Positions 47,623-57,061 of a stretch of DNA of 64,000 nucleotides are shown here, piece by piece. The notes beneath the pieces are model-generated. The model worked only from the letters and a program-made list of their open reading frames with translations, searched no databases and was not told where the DNA came from. Source of the stretch: Gordius sp. MW1 (Eukaryota > Nematomorpha > Gordioida > Gordea > Gordiidae); the NCBI GenBank assembly GCA_964036665.1, contig OZ038533.1:7276413-7340412 (forward strand). Direction: 5' to 3'. Made by a program: the position numbers and the translations under genes. Numbering within the stretch: position 1 is the stretch's first letter; each line of letters starts with the position of its first letter.

Positions 47623-48141
47623 CTAGGCGCAAATCATGTTCGTCCAGAGTTGAACCGTAACTAATATATCGTCCAAATAAAAAAAGACACCATCTATATT
47701 ATTAAATATAGATGCCATAGCTCTCTGAAAAATAGGAGCGGATACGCTTGAACCAAAAGGCAATGTCTTAAAAGAATAAAGACCGTTATCCGTGTTAATA
47801 GGTAACAACTTAGCCGATTTATCATCTACGCGAAGTTGAAGGTAGGCATTTGCTAAATCTAACTTTGAGAAATACTTACTACCTTTCAAGTTAGCTAAAA
47901 CCATCTCTAATCTAGGGAGAGGATATTTAACATCAATTACCCATTTATTAATCGTTACGCGATAATTAGCACAGACCCTAATTGTATCATTACTCTTTTT
48001 TACTGGTACGAGAGGAGTAGCCCACTCCGAAAATTCAATTGGTTCTATTACGTCATCTTTCAGCCAATTATTTAAAACTTGGTGCACTTCATCTTTCCAC
48101 ATCAATGGAATGCGTCTCAGGACAAAAACGAGGTGTTGCAT
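47623..48141 (-). pseudogene. Ty3-type reverse transcriptase core
   Basis: Contains WLKDDVIEPIEFSEWATPLV, VCANYRVTINK, KYFSKLDLANAYLQL (first catalytic Asp), KTLPFGSSVSAPIFQRAM and FFYLDDILVT (catalytic DD), the Ty3 RT motifs in order. It starts by overlapping the 48430-48089 frame, which encodes the linker after the protease (SLSNKFKLWHDRIERIKEKY), so one frameshift separates them. Confidence 0.9.
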
Positions 48142-48477
48142 TAGAATTTACCTTTACCGAAAACAAAATATCACTTAAACAACCTAATTCCTCTCGAAAA
48201 ACTTCGACATATTTCTCCTTGATCCTTTCAATTCTATCATGCCACAATTTAAATTTATTACTAAGACTACTCATAGAAACTGAGGATACGGATTTTTTAT
48301 CAACCTCATTAACACGAGGATAACTCATAGAGTTCAGAGCCTCAAAATTCAAGGATCTAGGTTCCTTTTCAGACACCCTCACCTTATCAGTAGCGTTAAT
48401 TTCTAAACTAACCTTTGGCATACCTCGCAAAATGTTAATACCTTTATTACATGTTTCAACCTTAAATAAATTCCACT

Positions 48478-48634
48478 AATTGGTTAAAGGTCCTAACCGT
48501 TGGATCCAATTCCAACCACTTATGTTTTCTATATCCTCGTTGATTATATGCAACTCTAAATTTAGTATTACATCTGCTACGCATACTCTAACTCTGGTGG
48601 AGCCTAAGATGTCAATATTCGCGCCATTTAATTG
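48478..48634 (-). pseudogene. C-terminal half of the Ty3-type aspartic protease
   Basis: LNGANIDILGSTRVRVCVAD followed by IINEDIENISGWNWIQRLGP is the flap-to-end part of a retropepsin (ILG motif). Its N-terminal half with the active site lies 7.5 kb away at about 56180, on the other side of the composite insertion. A stop (TAG) follows. Confidence 0.8.
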
Positions 48635-48736
48635 CCTGGTGTTTTATATCTCCAAATATATTTATGAACTATTCCCTTTATTCAAACTCCAATACAAATC
48701 AAATTCAAATTGCGTTGTTCACATAATACAAAAATG

Positions 48737-49211
48737 TGTCATATATGTATGACATATATGTGAAGAGTAGCTAGCATGGCAGGGGATATGTGACCAAAGT
48801 TATACGATAGTAGGAGATAGACAAAGGAAATCGAAGAAGAGCAACGTAAGGGACGCAAGGGAGAAGAGCAACTGGCGTGGAGCCTAACACGTATATGTCA
48901 AGAATAGCAGTCATAGATACAAGGGGTGTTTACCAGATGCTAGACGATAAGTAGCGGGGAACAAAGGAAATATAACAACTGGCGCAGTAACGTAAAAGAC
49001 AGAGGGATAATAACAACTGGCGCAAGACATAGAAAGGAAGAGATTCGTATCAGAGACAAAGGAGTTAATATCATCGAATTTAATCATTAATTAATTTCCC
49101 TACAAACGATATACTATTTTTGTATTATGTGAACAACGCAATTTGAATTTGATTTGTATTGGAGTTTGAATAAAGGGAATAGTTCATAAATATATTTGGA
49201 GATATAAAACA
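48737..49211 (+). repeat. Full-length LTR (475 bp), plus orientation
   Basis: Begins TGTCATATATGTATGACATATATG, a self-complementary tip, and ends GAGATATAAAACA. AATAAAG near 49165 could be its polyadenylation signal. It is followed directly by GGCGCCCAACGTG, the primer-binding-site core (TGGCGCCCAACGT in the minus copy), a Lys-type primer site. Confidence 0.85.
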
Positions 49212-49722
49212 GGCGCCCAACGTGAAAAGAAGGACCAAACAGTTTGCTAAAAAACCTAAAAGAATTAAATCATATTCGGGATTGTCTATATTCTGGTCCT
49301 AATTCTGAGAGAAGAATTCTAAGTCCTGTACCGATTAAATTAAAGCCTAGTGAATATTAATCTAAGAAAACCTAGAAGATCGTTAGAAAAAATCGGGAAT
49401 TCAAAAAGCATAGTAACATCTGCCGGAACGCACAGGGTTAATCTGACTTCAAGTTTACGGCCAGCGTCAATCGGAATTCAAGTTACCGCCAACAATTAGA
49501 AACGCGCAGCTAAAAAACGAGTTATTGCAAGGTGGGAGCGTTCTGAGTAACAATTATATAAGGGGCAATTTCGAGACAAACAAAAGATTTTAGATCACGT
49601 AAGTGTATGTTTAAATTATTTATTTTTTTTAATTGCCTGTATTATTTTAACTAGTTTGTTTGAAATTAAGAAATTATTGTGTAGAGTTATTTTAAGATTC
49701 CTGATTAATTATCTAATTAATA
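49212..49722 (+). other. Leader between LTR and ORF1 of the plus copy
   Basis: Starts with the primer-binding-like site GGCGCCCAACGTG. No open frame. The rest is untranslated leader, expected to hold packaging signals; none can be recognised by eye. Confidence 0.5.
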
Positions 49723-50010
49723 ATGTATATTAAGAATAAAGACGTGGCGGAATATTATATGTATGTAATTTTTTTTTGTGTAGGGTTTCTTTTCAATGTA
49801 TGTATATCTGGTCTTATGGCCGGGTTAAAAAAATGCGCAACATGTGAGGGGCGAAAGCTGTTTAATAGCAATAATTTAAAATGTTATAAATGTGGGGAAT
49901 TAGGACATGGAATGAGGTCATGTCCGAGGAATAATCAGGAACTTGTATGTTTTATTTGTCGAGGGGAGGGACATAGGTCGAGGGAATGTCCGAGGCGCGT
50001 TGGGGCATGA
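49723..50010 (+). CDS. ORF1: small Gag-like protein, membrane segment plus CCHC knuckles (plus copy)
   Basis: 95 residues. Residues about 10-32 are a hydrophobic stretch (YYMYVIFFCVGFLFNVCIS). A CATCEGRK Cys pair follows, then two retroviral-type zinc knuckles, CYKCGELGHGMRSC and CFICRGEGHRSREC. These knuckles bind nucleic acid in Gag proteins; capsid and matrix domains are absent. It ends with TGA CTA, and the frame stays open beyond it (50011-50646). A near-identical minus-strand copy lies at 53518-53805. The start could be ATG at 49723 or the Met at about 49816 (MAGLKK), which would remove the membrane segment. Confidence 0.8.
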   Translation: MYIKNKDVAEYYMYVIFFCVGFLFNVCISGLMAGLKKCATCEGRKLFNSNNLKCYKCGELGHGMRSCPRNNQELVCFICRGEGHRSRECPRRVGA

Positions 50011-50646
50011 CTAAAAGAGGGGAGAACTGTATTTTTGCATGCTGTTAATTGGATTTTTACTTTGTATATAAAACTATATAAATTAGTTCTTGTTAATATT
50101 ATAAAAGTAGTAGTTGTTTATATTTCATGTAGATATTGCTTATTACGTGGGCTAGTGCAAACTTATTTTTATTTAATTGGATTAGAATTAAACTTGTATT
50201 GTTTTATATGGCGCATTAGCCTTAAATGTTCGAGAAAAACAGTAAGGGCGACGTGTTTATTTAAAATTGGGTACGGCCTAATAGAAGGGAGGTGGGAATG
50301 GATCGATACTTGGTCGAAGGAATTTAACTGGGGGGCTTTGGTGAGGAAGGGGGATGTTGAGAAATTAAGATTATGCGTGAATTTTCGGTTAACTCTTTAC
50401 CAGTGCGTAAGTGATGTTAAGTATTCCCGGCTCCGGTTCAAGGAAATTGTAGCACAGTTGGGTGGCTGTCGATGGTATTCGAAGATCGATTTGGGCCAGT
50501 GCTTATGTACAATTGCCTGTTTCCGGGAGGACCAGTGGTTATTTAACCATCGACACATACAAGGGGTTATTTGCTTATCTTCGGCCGCCATTTGGGCTCA
50601 GTGGGTCGGAGGCAATAAACAAGTGCAAGAAAGGGGAGGGACATAG
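50011..50646 (+). CDS. ORF2: readthrough extension, hydrophobic N-part plus frame-shifted reverse transcriptase fragment (plus copy)
   Basis: In phase with ORF1 after a single TGA. It starts LKEGRTVF, then about 60 strongly hydrophobic residues (IKLYKLVLVNIIKVVVVYI). RT pieces follow: LRLCVNFRLTLYQCVSDVKY and GGCRWYSKIDLGQ, the first RT Asp motif. After DLGQ the RT continues in another frame (AYVQLPVSGRTSGYLTIDTY, FAYLRPPFGLSG, 50462-50625), while this frame stays open with unrelated residues. No YxDD motif, so it cannot be an active polymerase. The C-terminus runs into a duplicated piece of ORF1 at about 50632. Confidence 0.55.
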   Translation, partial: LKEGRTVFLHAVNWIFTLYIKLYKLVLVNIIKVVVVYISCRYCLLRGLVQTYFYLIGLELNLYCFIWRISLKCSRKTVRATCLFKIGYGLIEGRWEWIDTWSKEFNWGALVRKGDVEKLRLCVNFRLTLYQCVSDVKYSRLRFKEIVAQLGGCRWYSKIDLGQCLCTIACFREDQWLFNHRHIQGVICLSSAAIWAQWVGGNKQVQERGGT

Positions 50647-50850
50647 GTCGAGGGAATGTCCGAGGCGCGTTGGGGCATGACTAAAAGAGGGGAGAACTGT
50701 ATTTTTGCATGCTGTTAATTGGATTTTTACTTTGTATATAAAACTATATAAATTAGTTCTTGTTAATATTATAAAAGTAGTAGTTCTTTATATTTCATGT
50801 AGATATTGCTTATTACGTGGGCTAGTGCAAACTTATTTTTATTTAATTGG
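50632..50850 (+). repeat. Duplicated ORF1/ORF2 junction segment
   Basis: Near-exact copy of about 49962-50180, from the last zinc knuckle through TGA CTA into the ORF2 start, joined at 50850 directly to an LTR interior (GGCGTGGAGCCTAACACG). A recombination product. Confidence 0.8.
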
Positions 50851-52055
50851 GGCGTGGAGCCTAACACGTATATGTCAAGAATAGCAGTCATAGATACAAG
50901 GGGTGTTTACCAGATGCTAGACGATAAGTAGCGGGGAACAAAGGAAATATAACAACTGGCGCAGTAACGTAAAAGACACGAGGGATAATAACAACTGGCG
51001 CAAGACATAGAAAGGAAGAGATTCGTATCAGAGACAAAGGAGTTAATAACATCGAATTTAATATTTAATTAATTTCCCTACAAACGATATACCATTTTTG
51101 TATTATGTGAACAACGAAATTTGAATTTGATTTGTATTGGAGTTTGAATAAAGGGCATAGTTCATAAATATATTTGGAAGCTAGCATGGCAGGGGATATG
51201 TGACCAAAGTTATACGATAGTAGGAGATAGACAAAGGAAATCGAAGAAGAGCAACGTAAGGGACGCAAGGGAGAAGAGCAACTGGCGTGGAGCCTAACAC
51301 GTATATGTCAAGAATAGCAGTCATAGATACAAGGGGTGTTTACCAGATGCTAGACGATAAGTAGCGGGGAACAAAGGAAATATAACTACTGGCGCAGTAA
51401 CGTAAAAGACACGAGGGATAATAACAACTGGCGCAAGACATAGAAAGGAAGAGATTCGTATCAGAGACAAAGGAGTTAATAACATCGAATTTAATATTTA
51501 ATTAATTTCCCTACAAACGATATACCATTTTTGTATTATGTGAACAACGAAATTTGAATTTGATTTGTATTGGAGTTTGAATAAAGGGCATAGTTCATAA
51601 ATATATTTGGAAGCTAGCATGGCAGGGGATATATGACCAAAGTTATACGATAGTAGGAGATAGACAAAGGAAATCGAAGAAGAGCAACGTAAGGGACGCA
51701 AGGGAGAAGAGCAACTGGCGTGGAGCCTAACACGTATATGTCAAGAATAGCAGTCATAGATACAAGGGGTGTTTACCAGATGCTAGACGATAAGTAGCGG
51801 GGAACAAAGGAAATACAACAACTGGCGCAGTAACGTAAAAGACACGAGGGATAATAACAACTGGCGCAAGACATAGAAAGGAAGAGATTCGTATCAGACA
51901 AAGGAGTTAATAACATCGAATTTAATATTTAATTAATTTCCCTACAAACGATATACTTTTTTTTTGTATTATGTGAACAACGCAATTTGAATTTGATTTG
52001 TATTGGAGTTTGAATAAAGGGAATAGTTCATAAATATATTTGGAGATATAAAACA
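50851..52055 (+). repeat. Tandem array of three truncated LTRs, 433-bp period
   Basis: LTR interiors 50851-51178, 51179-51611 and 51612-52055 follow head to tail. Each internal junction joins TATTTGGA near the LTR 3' end to AGCTAGCATGGC near the 5' end, losing the last about 11 and first about 37 bases. Only the last unit has the complete 3' tip, AGATATAAAACA. The two mirrored 67-codon minus frames here are artefacts of the duplication. Confidence 0.85.
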
Positions 52056-52654
52056 ATTATTTTTTTTTTTTCTTTTTTTTTTTTTTTGAGGAAGGGGGTT
52101 TTAAACATAAGTGGAATACAATTATTTAAAACATAATAAAAATATAAAATATATATAATTAAAACATATAACGGTTAAAAACATTCTATAGATAAATACA
52201 CCAAAATCAGAGATATACAATAATATGTATACAATATTAAAAATAAAATAAACATATAAGACTATAAATATACAATAAAAATATGAGAACATAAATACAC
52301 AATCAAATTAATACATAACTTCATCTCGAAAAGGGTTTTAAACATAAGTGGAATACAATTATTTAAAACATAATAAAAATATAAAATATATATAATTAAA
52401 ACATATAACGGTTAAAAACATTCTATAGATACATACACCAAAATCAGAGATATACAATACCATCTTATATTCCAAAGCACATACACACTTAATTTCGCAA
52501 ACGCAATACAATTTCACAGATATACAATAAAATACAAAACTTAATACACTTTATCCACAATACACTTTATCCACATATACAATCAATTACCAAAACAAAC
52601 ATGAGAAATGCAATTTATCCACTTCCTCTCCCCGTTTTTTATTTTATTTTTATA

Positions 52655-52686
<32 letters not shown>

Positions 52687-52760
52687 GATTATAGTATAAT
52701 AAATTTAGAATAACATGTAACATATATACAATACAATAGTGTCAACATGGTATACAAAAA
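52056..52760. other. AT-rich non-coding part of the LTR element, with direct repeats
   Basis: Starts with poly-T, then AT-rich text. About 125 bp from TTTTAAACATAAGTGGAATA (about 52099) is repeated 237 bp later (about 52336). A further segment (AATTTCACAGATATACAATA, AACTTAATACACTTTATCC) recurs at about 55577-55675. Ends with (TA)n and T runs at 52655-52686. No genes. Confidence 0.6.
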
Positions 52761-52860
52761 CTAAGCTATATTAAGTAACATCTTCAGTCCTGTCCAAACA
52801 TGTCTTATCCACATCTTGCAATTATCAGCTTTCCGCACTATCCTTGGGGTCCACTTGACT

Positions 52861-53517
52861 TTAGCAATAAATACCCTCATCTCCACATGCTCCCCTTTCT
52901 TGCACTTGTTTATTGCCTCCGACCCACTGAGCCCAAATGGCGGCCGAAGATAAGCAAATAACCCCTTGTATGTGTCGATGGTTAAATAACCACTGGTCCT
53001 CCCGGAAACAGGCAATTGTACATAAGCACTGGCCCAAATCGATCTTCGAATACCATCGACAGCCACCCAACTGTGCTACAATTTCCTTGAACCGGAGCCG
53101 GGAATACTTAACATCACTTACGCACTGGTCAAGAGTTAACCGAAAATTCACGCATAATCTTAATTTCTCAACATCCCCCTTCCTCACCAAAGCCCCCCAG
53201 TTAAATTCCTTCGACCATGTATCGATCCATTCCCACGTCCCTTCTATTAAGCCGTACCCAATTTTAAATAAACACGTCGCCCTTACTGTTTTTCTCGAAC
53301 ATTTAAGGCTAATGCGCCATATAAAATAATACCAGTTTAATTCTAATCCAATTAAATAAAAATAAGTTTGCACTAACCCACGTAATAAGCAATATATACA
53401 TGAAATATAAAGAACTACTACTTTTATAATATTAACAAGAACTAATTTATATAGTTTTATATACAAAATAAAAAACCAATTAACAGCATGCAAAAATATA
53501 GTTCCCCCTTCTTTTAG
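52861..53517 (-). CDS. ORF2: readthrough extension with frame-shifted RT fragment (minus copy)
   Basis: Minus-strand partner of 50011-50646, again in phase with its ORF1 after TGA CTA (LKEGGTIF). It differs from the plus copy by about eight replacements over 203 residues yet stays open for the whole length, with the same RT frame shift after KIDLGQ. The displaced RT frame is 53066-52761 (AYVQLPVSGRTSGYLTIDTY). Because no later duplication breaks it, its C-terminus (ACGDEGIYC) is probably the original one. Confidence 0.55.
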   Translation of the reverse strand, partial: LKEGGTIFLHAVNWFFILYIKLYKLVLVNIIKVVVLYISCIYCLLRGLVQTYFYLIGLELNWYYFIWRISLKCSRKTVRATCLFKIGYGLIEGTWEWIDTWSKEFNWGALVRKGDVEKLRLCVNFRLTLDQCVSDVKYSRLRFKEIVAQLGGCRWYSKIDLGQCLCTIACFREDQWLFNHRHIQGVICLSSAAIWAQWVGGNKQVQERGACGDEGIYC

Positions 53518-53805
53518 TCATGCCCCAACGCGCCTAGGGCATTCTCTCGACCTATGCCCTTCTCCTCGACAAATAAAACATATAAGTTCTTGGTTAACTC
53601 TCGGACATGACCTCATTCCATGCCCTAACTCCCCACATTTGTAACATTTTAAATTGTTGCTATTACCCAGCTTTCGCCCTTCACACGTTGCACATTTTTT
53701 AAAACCAGCCATAATACAAGATATGCATACATTAAATAAAAACCCTACACAAAAAACAATTAAATATACATAATAATCTAACACATATTCCCGCTTAATA
53801 TACAT
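53518..53805 (-). CDS. ORF1: small Gag-like membrane/zinc-knuckle protein (minus copy)
   Basis: 95 residues, same layout as the plus copy: hydrophobic residues about 10-32 (DYYVYLIVFCVGFLFNVCIS), a CATCEGRK Cys pair, then CYKCGELGHGMRSC and CFICRGEGHRSREC. Knuckle cysteines and histidines are all kept although other positions have changed, and it too ends in TGA CTA. Confidence 0.8.
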   Translation of the reverse strand: MYIKREYVLDYYVYLIVFCVGFLFNVCISCIMAGFKKCATCEGRKLGNSNNLKCYKCGELGHGMRSCPRVNQELICFICRGEGHRSRECPRRVGA

Positions 53806-54115
53806 TGTTGATTAGAAATCTAATGATAATGCTTAATAATATTTTACAAAACCTTCTTTTAATTTCACCCCAATATATATATACAATAATTATTATTACA
53901 ACACTCACAATTTTTATCATACACTTACCTAATCGTAACTCGTTTCCTCGACTGAGTAACAACTTTTCCAATTTTGAGGTCACCGAATAATCACACTTGT
54001 CCCAAATTGCCGCGTTATTATACTTCTTTCCCACTTTTGACCAAATTTGTGTCTTAGAATATTCCAAATATCAACAGTGGTTAGGGGGGGGGGGTTCAAC
54101 TTACGTTGGGCGCCA
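53806..54115 (-). other. Leader of the minus copy with primer-binding site
   Basis: TGGCGCCCAACGT (minus strand, 54115-54103) sits directly after the minus LTR. A G run of 12 follows at 54083-54094. The rest is AT-rich leader without a gene. Confidence 0.55.
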
Positions 54116-54656
54116 AATATTATATCTCCAAATATGTTTATGAACTATTCCCTTATTCAAACTCCAATACAAATCAAATTCAAATTGCGTTGTTCACATA
54201 ATACAAAAATAGTATATCGTTTGTAGGGAAATTAATTAATGATTAAATTCGATGATATTAACTCCTTTGTCTCTGATACGAATCTCTTCCTTTCTATGTC
54301 TTGCGCCAGTTGTTATTATCCCTCGTGTCTTTTACGTTACTGCGCCAGTTGTTATATTTCCTTTGTTCCCCGCTACTTATCGTCTAGCATCTGGTAAACA
54401 CCCCTTGTATCTATGACTGCTATTCTTGACATATACGTGTTAGGCTCCACGCCAGTTGCTCTTCTCCCTTGCGTCCCTTACGTTGCTCTTCTTCGATTTC
54501 CTTTGTCTATCTCCTACTATCGTATAACTTTGGTCACATATCCCCTGCCCTGCCATGCTAGCTACTCTTCACATATATGTCATTATCGTATAACTCTGGT
54601 CACATATCCCCTGCCATGCTAGCTACTCTTCACATATATGTCATACATATATGACA
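54116..54656 (-). repeat. LTR in minus orientation, with internal duplication
   Basis: Same family as 48737-49211. The 5' part carries an extra copy of about 60 bp (TATCGTATAACTYTGGTCACATATCCCC ... CTTCACATATATGTCAT at about 54527 and 54588), making it longer than the plus LTR. Confidence 0.8.
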
Positions 54657-55680
54657 CCTCCTTCTTTTTCTTTCTTTTTCTTTGGCTCAACCCTGATCGC
54701 ACCCCTTCGTTTGTCGACATCTTCCGTATCGTTATCGTGCGCGATATATAAAGACACATTATTATCCCATATTTATAATTTCCTACTCATACTTTCCGTT
54801 ACAACAAAAATTGCATCGCAATTAACAGTTATACAACGGCGCTATTTCACATCCGACGTTACGCATCTTTATACAAATTCCCCCAATATTCCCTAACGTT
54901 ACACGCATTATGTGATACATTTATAAGAACAGCGTGATCATATATATACAGCATTTAAGACTATAAATATACCATAAAAATAGGCGTATATAACTAAATA
55001 CACGAAACATATGCGCACCATATACAATCAAATTAATACACCCCATTAATACATCACTTCTAACCCATGTCTATCACTTGTCGTACCCCCAACAATACAA
55101 ACTCGTCTACACCATGTCGCTATGACATTACATATAACCGTTAAAACAGTAACACATATAACACAAAATCAAACATTACACATAATCTCGATATACCCAT
55201 GGTACAAACTTGGTCATACAATACAATCAATGATAATGTACATACAAAACGTCTACTGCATATACTATCAATCCGTAGATATAAGTGAAACACAATCACT
55301 TATAACATAATATACAAATAAGATAAATATTATTAAAACATATACGGTTTAAAACATTTAATATATAACTATCCAAAAATCCGATACATGCAATACAATT
55401 TTATATTTCAAACTATACACCATTAATCTCGACACACCATACAATTTCAGATCAATTTCCCAAAACACACATGAGCTACAATTTCTCCTGACATATCATA
55501 TCCCATTTTGATATGTATACAATATTAAATATAAAATAAACATATAAGACTATAAATATACAAAAATACACAATCAAATTTCACAGATATACAATATAAT
55601 ACAAAACTTAATACACTTTATCCACAATACACTTTATCCACATATACAATCAATTTCCAAAACAAACATGAGAAATACTA
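54657..55680. other. AT-rich filler between two minus LTRs
   Basis: No gene. Begins with a T/C-rich tract; the right end (55577-55680) duplicates sequence at about 52513-52610, so it is element-derived rather than host DNA. Confidence 0.55.
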
Positions 55681-56101
55681 CAAATCAAATTCAAATTGCG
55701 TTGTTCACATAATACAAAAATGGTATATCGTTTGTAGGGAAGTTAATTAATTATTAAATTCGATGTTATTAACTCCTTTGTCTCTGATACGAATCTCTTC
55801 CTTTCTATGTCTTGCGCCAGTTGTTATTATCCCTCGTGTCTTTTACGTTACTGCGCCAGTTGTTATATTTCCTTTGTTCCCCGCTACTTATCGTCTAGCA
55901 TCTGGTAAACACCCCTTGTATCTATGACTGCTATTCTTGACATATACGTGTTAGGCTCCACGCCAGTTGCTCTTCTCCCTTGCGTCCCTTACGTTGCTCT
56001 TCTTCGATTTCCTTTGTCTATCTCCTACTATCGTATAACTTTGGTCACATATCCCCTGCCATGCTAGCTACTCTTCACATATATGTCATACATATATGAC
56101 A
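55681..56101 (-). repeat. LTR in minus orientation, lacking its last 55 bp; outer boundary of the composite
   Basis: Matches the LTR family from CAAATCAAATTCAAATTGCG to the tip ATATATGACA at 56101, followed by the target duplication CCTGG. Confidence 0.85.
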
Positions 56102-56106
56102 CCTGG

Positions 56107-56310
56107 CTACAATATTACTTTTTAAGATTTGTTTTTCTGGTCAATACAAAAACATTTACGCGAAAGTACCGTAATAGAAGAACCGGTGTCGAGCAACAAT
56201 TTTAACGTGACACCTTCGATATTAACTTTAACATACGGGGTTTGTGATGAATTAAAAATGTTAATAAAAGTTAAACGCGGCGGAGAACGTTGATTACGCG
56301 CCGATAATAG
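56107..56310 (-). pseudogene. N-terminal half of the Ty3-type aspartic protease
   Basis: In phase with the Gag-like ORF after one TGA: LLSARNQRSPPRLTF, then PYVKVNIEGVTLKLLLDTGS with the DTGS active site at about 56185, then SITVLSRKCF. An A-tract slip near 56135 shifts the frame before the insertion point; the other half lies at 48634-48478. Confidence 0.8.
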
Positions 56311-56682
56311 TCAATCGAAATTGTTTGACGGCCTTGCTGTATCTTGGCCCGAACGTTGTTTATAATTAACGCCTTTACAATGGCTTTTACAACACTGATT
56401 ACCTATAGGTGAATATTTATTAAAATTATCATCGCTAAATTTCATCTGACGGTTAAATTCCCTACGTCTCATAAAACAATTCTTTCTGTCATGACCAACC
56501 TTGCCACAATGATAACAACGTCGTCTCTCCTTATTTTTTAAAACAAATATCTTTTCTACCCTTTTTATTTTAATCAATACAAATATTAAAATCATAGCTA
56601 AGATCAAAACTATTATAAATAATCTCTCCGTTAACAAATAATTGTAAAAATTAATTAACACTGATGGTTGTTTACTAAACAT
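56311..56682 (-). CDS. Gag-like protein of the old Ty3-type element: membrane segment plus one CCHC knuckle
   Basis: 123 residues. Residues about 18-40 are a clear hydrophobic helix (LFIIVLILAMILIFVLIKIK) flanked by basic residues. One zinc knuckle, CYHCGKVGHDRKNC, and a basic RRREF region follow. No capsid or matrix domain is present, and in-frame stops just upstream of ATG 56682 exclude a longer Gag in this copy. It ends TGA CTA with protease continuing in phase, as in the two elements inserted into it. Confidence 0.75.
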   Translation of the reverse strand: MFSKQPSVLINFYNYLLTERLFIIVLILAMILIFVLIKIKRVEKIFVLKNKERRRCYHCGKVGHDRKNCFMRRREFNRQMKFSDDNFNKYSPIGNQCCKSHCKGVNYKQRSGQDTARPSNNFD

Positions 56683-57061
56683 ATTTAATTTTCTACGATG
56701 AATTTACTAATTATATTATAAATTTCAAATTTTACAACGTGAAGATAAGGAATTTAATTAAAATGACACGTACACATTTATTAAACATACACAAAATGGA
56801 AATCAAAATTATAATTAATAAAATGAGTAATGCCTTATCCATATTAAAATTTTTTTAATAATGTTTAAATACCACTACAATAAAATTAAATGTTGCTATA
56901 TGATATACTAATAATATTTAAAACCACCACAATAAAACTAAATGTTACTATTTAATATATTAACAATGTTTACACCACAGTAAAATTAAATGATAAATAT
57001 AATATTAATTCGCTTACCTGAGCAAAATCCAAACGTTAAATTCTTCTGACACCAATTTATA
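56683..57061 (-). other. Leader of the old Ty3-type element
   Basis: AT-rich. TGGTGTCAGA (57054-57045, minus strand) is a primer-binding-site-like sequence, 7 bases from the putative LTR tip TGTTAAGGGC (57062 onward as read on the plus strand). Confidence 0.5.

Larger units (their letters stand above)
48640..56101. mobile_element. 7.46-kb composite LTR-element insertion flanked by CCTGG
   Basis: CCTGG at 48635-48639 and 56102-56106 is a 5-bp target duplication; the insert starts TGTTTTATATC and ends ATATATGACA, the two tips of one LTR family read in minus orientation. Inside, in order: a 97-bp minus LTR stub, a full plus LTR, plus internal region, three tandem truncated plus LTRs, AT-rich filler, minus internal region, a full minus LTR, filler, and a minus LTR missing about 55 bp. 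It therefore entered as a minus-strand element and was later rebuilt by recombination or secondary insertion of relatives. Confidence 0.8.
45866..57061 (-). mobile_element. Old Ty3-type LTR retrotransposon, interrupted by a 7.46-kb composite insertion
   Basis: Minus-strand order: primer-binding-like TGGTGTCAGA (57054-57045), Gag-like ORF (56682-56311), protease N-half (56310-56107), composite insertion (56101-48640), protease C-half (48634-48478), reverse transcriptase (48141-47623), RNase H (47428-about 46880), integrase (about 46870-45866). This is the Ty3/gypsy order PR-RT-RH-IN. Frameshifts in pol mark it as inactive. The right-hand LTR probably begins TGTTAAGGGC at 57062; the left LTR is missing. 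Confidence 0.85.

Noticed and set aside
51065-51701. Two identical 67-codon minus frames
   Set aside because: Duplicates created by the tandem LTR array.
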